64,000 nt of DNA from Corbicula japonica (Eukaryota > Mollusca > Bivalvia > Venerida > Cyrenidae), in NCBI GenBank assembly GCA_038501625.1, contig JAZAYU010000086.1, positions 1,748,924 through 1,812,923 on the forward strand. Reading direction: 5' to 3'. Below the pieces are notes generated by a model that did no database searches, was not told the origin of the DNA, and was given only the letters and a program-made list of their open reading frames with translations. The translations under genes and the position numbers were made by a program. The stretch's first letter is position 1; each line of letters begins with the position of its first letter. Shown here in pieces: positions 57,291-64,000 of the stretch.

Positions 57291-57439
57291 GAAGTTAGTA
57301 TTACGTACAAAATTAATATACTTGTTAAGTATTCAATAAATTTAAATATAATTGTAAATTTAGTATGAATGTTCTGAATCGTTAAAGATTCAGGGGATTA
57401 AAGTTTAAAACAAATCTACGTTGACAGTACTAATTGGCT

Positions 57440-57475
57440 GTATGTGGCCATTTCTGATATGCATATTTCATTTTT
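57440..57475 (-). mobile_element. Repeat X, left-end stub
   Basis: GGCCATTTCTGATATGCATA followed by TTTCATTTTT is the X left end in reverse. Nothing else of X is attached. Similar stubs lie at 9722-9744 (+), 43730-43748 (-) and 55330-55350 (+). Confidence 0.5.
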
Positions 57476-57479
57476 GTAC

Positions 57480-60400
57480 ATTAAACTTTGTGAAGTGATT
57501 TTAATGTAGAACACTATAAATAGTTTTGGGTTTCGTTTTATTAGCCCCTAGCCCCATAGTCTCTCTCCAATATTAACATTATTTTCGCCTTTTAAGTTTT
57601 ATCCTGGATATGATCCTGCCATGTCAGAGTTACGTCGGAAAAAACGTTATCTATTTGTTTAAAGTCCCACGGTACATGTTTGTTTGAAAATGAATTACTT
57701 TTTTAAGTCAGCACATGAAAATGCTACATTAATATAGCATAAAAAGATTCGAATTGATTAAAACTTGGGAAAGTTTCAAAGCGTTTGTTTGCAGATATTA
57801 TCACCAAGGCCCAATTTTTATTTTAAAAGAACAGCTGCAGTGTTATTACTACTGCAACAAGGTATTTCTCAACTAATTTTATGAAGATTCATGTTTAAAT
57901 TAAAGAAAAACGGATACTATTAATTTCTCCACATTATTTGTAAAACTATCTGTAATTAAAATAAAAAAAGATTGCAAACATGATATTCTACACTCTCTGC
58001 ATGCTTGTTGATTAACTAATTGACAGTTGATTGCTATGCTTACCTCTTTGTTTGCACGACGGTGGCTGTTTTGTTTAGAGTTTAAGGTTTATGAAAAGAA
58101 AAAACATAGAAGCTCGACCTGTTTCTTTAATTTCTTTCATCGTCTTCTTGCTGATTTGACTCCATTTGATTTGATTTTTTATAAGTTAGAATGACTTAAA
58201 ATTACAATTTGCTATTATATTGCTTTAACATAAACGTATATACGCCGTAACTTATCTGAGAAATTCAAAATAATTTGAATATTATAAAAAAAAGAAATGT
58301 TTTTATGAAAGACGGATAAAAGCAGGATGCAAGCATTGAAAATTAACACATCAGCTGATACAATATCGCACCTCAGGTGGAACAAGTAGCGAGTGCGTTC
58401 TAATCCCTCCCAATTTTCCGACCATTTCCACAAACACAGTCCCTTAACAAGGGCAAGTATTTAGAGATGTTTTCAATCAACTTTGGCAGAATACTTTAGA
58501 TTTAAGAAACATATTTTAGCAGATCGACACTGTCAATTTTACGAGTTAACGTTATGACGCTTAACTTTCAAGATTTCGTTTACCGAGATATGATTTAAAA
58601 AGAGACATAAAACGGCTATAACATTTTTACCTTTTAGGACATTTTCTTGCTAAGCTCAATGTCGAAAATATTTTAGTAATGAAGGCAGTGCATACACGGA
58701 AAAGTGTGTTCTTAATTTGGTAGAATAAACGTAAATTTTCTTTAAAAAACTTAATTGGACTTATTCTGAAATTTCTCGTCTATATTCATACATTCAGACA
58801 ATTCTCCTGAATATGTTAAGAAGAGCGTCAATCCGTTGCGTTGATACTAATGAAATGTCAATAATTATATAATCCCACTAACAGACATTTTTGAAATTTA
58901 AACCCTTTATTTGACAACTTCAAAGAAAACGCATGCATGTTTTTATGCCTATTTTATACGTTCCATTTTATCTGTTTTAACATTTAAAGAAATACATTAA
59001 AGATTAGAATTTTTTCTATATTTTAGAATAAGTATGACAATTTGTTATCATTAAAACGACAGGCGGAATCATTTCTAATTATTTTAAATTCGTTTTGTAA
59101 AAATTACATAAGATTCAGACTAAATTGAATTGAATTTAAACAATGTGTACAATAAATATAAATATAATGTTGTGTATATTTAAATAATCTTTTTAATATT
59201 AATTTTTATACATAAGTTTTAAAAACTAACCATGATTCCTTTTTCCCTATTCACTCACGGTAAGCCAATATCTGCTTATAAAATGATCATGATTATACAG
59301 AAGACTTTGGCAAATATATTTTGTATTGATAACGTCGAGTTCACCATTGGCAACTAAAGAAACCATGACACAAGGTAAAATATATAAAATTTGCATGATA
59401 AATGTATGGGCAATGCTGTATAATTTATCACTTAAAAACAAACAGGGAAACTATTTGTTTTCTGAAGGATTATAATTCATGATTGAAATATTGATAACCT
59501 TGGGTCAAGATTTCAAAGATGTAATCTCCAAGGGTGTAAAGATACAATGTTTTACAATAAAAAGTGGTCAATATATGTATAAAGTTTTAATCAAGTGAAA
59601 TGTTTCTGCGATAAACTTCATCAACTGATTTCATGCGAAAAAACTCGTCATGTATTCATAGTTGGATTCGCATTCAATATGCGAAATACGACGAGACTTT
59701 GCAACATGCACGCATTGTCAACGCAATTATGTAAATGATGTAAACAAACGGAAGTATTATTTTTATTGTGCGTAGGTATTTCGAATTCGGTACACAATCC
59801 TCAGTGTGTTTAAAAAGAATATTAAGTATGCAGGTGGGTAGGTGTTTATTATATGCTTACAATGCTTACAGTGAATTATAGAAGAATTGTCTTTGCGAAA
59901 TAAAAGTGGTATTCCATTATATAATTTTTATGTTCACTGGTTTACACGTTGGTACCCCTACGCACAGAATATGCTGAATGAGAACGTTTAGAAAATCGGA
60001 TTCAAGTTTTGGTATAAAATGTCATGATGTTTTGTCATAAACAAACTTTTTGGCGCCAATTTCACTCATTTTATTTTTCCGACGTTAAACTCACGCGAAT
60101 TGTAAATTAAAAGCAATAAAAAGAAAACAAATTTGTTTTACCATATTTGCCACTCCTGAAAAGACGAATTCCGGAGCTCACACGATGAAATATATTATTA
60201 TCTTACACCAATGTAAAAACAAATATCATCTATATGCATTACGCAAATTTTGTATTTTTGTTATTTTGTTTACATTTTTTTTCATTTGGTATTCGGGTTT
60301 AGAACTAAGACGTGTCCAGTCAAGACTTTAGGTAGGGGTGTTAGTTACTTAAGAGTGAGGAGGGTGTCACTCCTCCAAAATTGCAGACACAGCAATTACT

Positions 60401-60884
60401 GTAAGTATCAAAAATGGTGATGGTATTTCGGCTAGATCGTAGGTTTGTCTATTCATGCATGAAGTAATTAAACCATTGAATAAATATTCATTGTCTGCTG
60501 AGTTAAGAAGACCCTTTTTTCAAACACCTGTACGAAATAAACACTAAAATATGTAACGTATTATGCGCGTATGTAAGAGAAATGAAATAGAAAAAAGAAT
60601 TGTATTATATGTTAATAAAGAAACACTACTCACATATAATACAACAACAAATACAGTCAGTGTGCGTCTTTTTCAATGTTAACAGGGAAAACACGGATTT
60701 TGATTTTTTTATAGTTAAATTCTGGGTCTGCACCTGCTCTGTCACAGAAACGTTTTCCGACGTTGTCTATTTGATTAAGGCACAAGGGCATTTGTGAAAA
60801 GAATTACATTTTAGGTCCTTATATATGCTCATTTGAGAAAATTAATCTAATCTGTAAGATATTTTATTTCATTAAACTAAGGAG
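57480..60884. other. Gene-free AT-rich stretch
   Basis: Nothing coding is recognised on either strand. An X right-end fragment (AGAAGCTCGACCTGTTTC..TGCTGATTTGACTCC, minus) lies at 58107-58165. The minus-strand frame at 58215-58433 and others have no domain. Confidence 0.4.
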
Positions 60885-60975
60885 TACAGTCCACACTTAT
60901 TGTGTCGAAGTCGTTGGGACCATAGATTTTAATTCGAGATATCCGAAGTTCGACACATCCGAGTCGGCGCCATTG
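60885..60975 (+). mobile_element. Pogo/Tigger-like transposon end
   Basis: TACAGTCCACACTTATTGTG is followed by TCGAAGTCG and TTCGAGATATCCGAAGTTCG, resembling the subterminal region of pogo-type elements (TA target, CAG start, repeated TTCGA and ATATCC words). The other end was not found; it adjoins the reverse transcriptase relic. Confidence 0.45.
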
Positions 60976-61009
60976 CACGAATAATATACCTGTATGTTTC
61001 TAATGCTGA

Positions 61010-62320
61010 TTCTAATGCTGAATTAATTCTAAGCCAGAAAGTACTTGATTCTAAAGGAGATACAAAAAAGCTCTACAAGTTTATGAAGGATCTAACCGGA
61101 AGCGCATCCGAAAACCCCATGCCACCTGCGGAAGACGGAAGTAGTCTAGCTGATCAGTTTGCCGATAATTTCATGGGTAAAATTGAAAAAAATAAGAGAG
61201 TCTCTGAAGGATTTTAGTTACTTTAGCCCAGTTGTGAGAGATGTACAATGTTTTGAAATTTTTGAAGAACTTTCAGAGAATGAAGTCAGAAAGATTAAAA
61301 CAAAGTCGTCAGAACTTGACATTATACCGACAAAGGTACTTAAGTCATTTCTCAACGAGCTGTTGCCTTCAATCACCAGGCTGGTGAATCTTTCACTTAC
61401 TCAATGTGTTTTTCCTACAAAATGGAAACAGGCCATCATCAGACCATTATTGAAAAAGTCCGGCCTTGAATTAAAATTAGCCAATTACCGTCCAGTAAAC
61501 AATCTGTCATTTCTGTCTAAGGTAATAGAGAAAGCTGCTCTTTATAGACTAAATAAACATGTGAATGATCAAAATCTCCTTCCAAAAAACCAATCCGCAT
61601 ATAGACAGTTCCACTCATGCGAGTCCGCTTTACTTAGACTGGTTAACGATTTACTTGAAGGGATGAGCACCAAGATGTAACGGCACTAATAGCTCTTGAC
61701 CTAAGCGCCGCATTTGATACGGTTGATCATGACATTCTCATCGAAGTGTTAAACAAGCAGTATGGTGTCTGTGGTACAGCGCTGGAATGGGAAGACTCAT
61801 ACCTGCGACCGCGCAGCTGTTGTGTGAGGGTGGGTGAAACGGTATCAACTCCGCGCAATCTGAAATGCAGTGTCCCACAAGGAATTTGTTAAGGGCCCTG
61901 GCTCTATCTAACCTTTGCGGGAACTATTTTTGACATTGTTCCACCGTCAATTTCTATTTTTGGATTTGCTGACGATCATACAGCGAACATACGTTTTCAG
62001 CCAACTAAAATGACAGCCGAAGAGAATGCAATTCAGGAACTTTCAGATTGTGCTCATGTAATAAATGACTGGATGAATAGTAATAAGCTCAAGATAAATT
62101 CATCTAAAACTGAGAATATAATGTTTGGTAGCCGCCAGCAATAAAGTAAATGTAAAACCAAAGAAATCGACATTTGTGGTGATAAAGTTAAAGTACAAAA
62201 GTGTTTCAGATACCTAGGTGTTTTTCTCGACGAAACACTAAATTTCAAGGAGCATGTAAAGCGGAAGTGTAAATCTGCAATGTTCAATTATTTTAAAATA
62301 AAGTCGAAAGATATTGAAAT
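61010..62320 (+). pseudogene. Decayed non-LTR retrotransposon reverse transcriptase (CR1/L2-like)
   Basis: A reverse transcriptase can be followed across three reading frames. The order of motifs is DTKKLYKFMKDLTG (linker before RT), LANYRPVNNLSFLSKVIEK, LPKNQSAYR, ALDLSAAFDTVDHDIL, SVPQG, then GFADDHT at the catalytic site (61962-61982; the first Asp is the metal-binding one), then NSNKLKINSSKTE and RYLGVFLDE. Frame changes lie near 61188 and 61672; stops lie at 61889 (TAA after QGIC) and near 62142. The endonuclease domain and 3' tail are missing. RT motifs and order fit the CR1/L2 group. It is inactive. Confidence 0.85.
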
Positions 62321-63254
62321 GAGGCACACTACAGTACTCGTCATTGGCTAGGTTTATTTGTCAACAAGAAAAGTATAACACAGATGTGTTATATGTGGAC
62401 GACATTTAAAAGAAGTTAGCTGTTGGGTGTAAGAGTTCATGCAGGTGATGGATTGTTTTTAAACAAAGAAAGAATTAAGTGATAATATATTGTTGTCTTT
62501 TATTTACAAAGGGTTTTGAACGTTGATTAGGATGTGCTTGTGTATTACATGTAGTTGTGGAACGCGTTGTATGAGGAGTGCGGCTTGAAATGAAATATAC
62601 CGGAAATGGTATGGCCTGTGGTTTATGATGAAATTTGTTTGCTGAACATTTACAAGTTTGCAGTAAATGTAGTGAATGATTTGAAAACAAACGAATTGAA
62701 CAGTTCTCCTTTTAAGTATAATGATAACTAGCTGGAAAATAGTGGAAGAGATGGTTGCTATGGTAACATGCATTATTATGAAGAATTGCCAGAACTATAT
62801 GTGTTGATATGTATTCATTTGAGGATACAAAATAATTTCTCATATTTTAAGGATTAACTACACTCCTCCTTGCACCTTTATCGATAAAAAAGAAAAGCAC
62901 CAACATTTCAAAAACAGCAAAATGCCTTTCAATGAAATATTGCACAAATGAATGTTAATGTTGTTTAGTATGATAATTTTCCTTTTAATCGATGGTCGAA
63001 CGAGAAGGAGTGTAGTGGATCGTTAAGAGCACTCAAAATTTCATAAATGTAACTTATTTTTCATTATTGTCATTGTAGATTTTCATAAGTAGATACTCTA
63101 CTGAGAGCTATGTAAGCCATTCCTCCTTATAATATCGTTTTCCCGATATCAACAGCAGCTGAAGCTAATGTTAGACCTTGCACTTTGTGAACAGTTACAC
63201 CAACATTTAATTTTCATGAAGGAATTACCTGGAAGTTAAAAATTATCATAGCAC
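62321..63254. other. No gene recognised
   Basis: AT-rich sequence after the RT relic. The minus-strand frames at 62475-62773 overlap each other in different frames and show no domain. Confidence 0.35.
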
Positions 63255-63415
63255 TGTTGAACCGAAATTTTCACACAAACGAATTCGTCACACGTGTGAA
63301 AAATTTGTACGATAATTTCACATATTTGTGAAAATTTCGTACGAAAATTTCACATATTTGTGAAAATTTCGTATGGAACCTTAGACCCCCTAAAACAGGT
63401 ACGAAATTTTCACAT
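63255..63415. repeat. Array of self-complementary TTTCACA/TGTGAAA blocks
   Basis: CGAAATTTTCACA, TCACACGTGTGAAAAATTTG, CATATTTGTGAAAATTTCG (twice, about 33 bp apart) and ACGAAATTTTCACATG alternate in both orientations. The run can fold into several nested hairpins. It has no coding value. Confidence 0.7.
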
Positions 63416-63654
63416 GACAAAAAAAGTAGAAAAATGATTTGACAAAATATTGTCCAACGGAAAATTCACATATTTTTTTGAACAAAGGTACGTATATCAG
63501 AGGATCTATCAAACACACGCACGTACCCGCCCAATGAAAATCACTAGGACCTTTTTGCGTATCAGGAGAATTTCTTCAGGATGTTTTGATTCAGTAATTA
63601 ATCTGAGTTATTCCTCTTATAGCCCAAGCAATGAAGATACGATAGCGTCATGAC

Positions 63655-63935
63655 GAGTGCATTGTTATCGGAGGAACGCGAGGTCGAGTACTACCGGCGG
63701 CAGTACACGCTGCATAGAGTAGAAGGTAAGAGCACCGGCGCTAGTGCACGCTGCCTAGAGTAAAAGGTAAGAGCACTACCGGCGGCAGTGCACGCTGCCA
63801 TAAGTAGAATGTACGAAAATCACCTGCGGCAGTGCATGCTGCCAAGAGTAGAAGGAACGAGCACCAACGGCGACAGTGCACGCCGCCTTGATTTGAATGT
63901 ACGAGCTTTACCGGCGGCAGTGCACGCTGCCTGAT
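63655..63935. repeat. GC-rich tandem repeat, about 50-bp period, six copies
   Basis: The unit ACCGGCGGCAGTGCACGCTG followed by CC..AGAGTAGAAGGTA(A/C)GAGCA recurs six times. Each copy contains the near-palindrome GGCAGTGCACGCTGCC. GC content is well above the rest of the window. Confidence 0.8.
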
Positions 63936-64000
63936 AATTTCGAAGTTATTTGACTATTTCATTAACGTTAGTCAACGCTGACGTCAACGAACTGGTGATC

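Overview
The window looks like nuclear DNA of an animal, most probably a bivalve mollusc. It is AT-rich and gene-poor. Its genes are split into small exons with GT/AG boundaries, and no operon, rRNA gene or intact tRNA gene is visible. The bivalve assignment is inferred from an EGF plus apextrin-C (ApeC) secreted protein and from a dense layer of MITEs, SINE-like elements and minisatellites of a kind common in bivalves. No database could be searched.

Two multi-exon protein genes can be supported, both on the minus strand. The first (6594 down to 202, continuing past the left edge) starts with a signal peptide, then an EGF-like exon and two ApeC exons. All four visible junctions agree in splice phase. 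The second (43139 down to 37185) is a METTL24-like/FkbM-type methyltransferase with an N-terminal membrane anchor. Its first two and last two exons were found. The exon that should carry the SAM-binding half of the fold was not, although the flanking phases still match. A third, broken gene relic lies at 54026-55125 (+), and a decayed CR1/L2-like reverse transcriptase lies at 61010-62320 (+).

Most of the rest is a nested stack of repeats. From 9957 to 16729, two tandem units share identical ends but have different interiors; the first is a field of palindromic decamers and the second holds a 1.37-kb foldback element with an 8-bp target duplication. From 17693 to 34911 there is a three-level nest. 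An interspersed repeat (called X here) is split by a head-to-tail dimer of a hairpin-headed element (Y). The dimer is split by a 14.8-kb insertion (Z) with a 10-bp direct duplication. Z contains an 8.8-kb array of about 47 copies of a 188-bp satellite, a complete X copy and a piggyBac-like MITE. A 63-copy, 26-bp minisatellite (35305-36944) ends 240 bp beyond the stop codon of the methyltransferase gene.

The right third holds a mariner-type MITE filled with a 22-bp minisatellite, a 537-bp TTAA-flanked hairpin element, two copies of a TIR element dense in CCGT/CGTA words (one nested in a second TIR element with GTACGGAT words), a 75-bp tandem array with a 450-bp higher-order period, and several short tandem arrays up to the right edge. 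A pair of about 1-kb repeats at 8.7 kb and 45.1 kb lies in opposite orientation and brackets 35 kb, including the methyltransferase gene.
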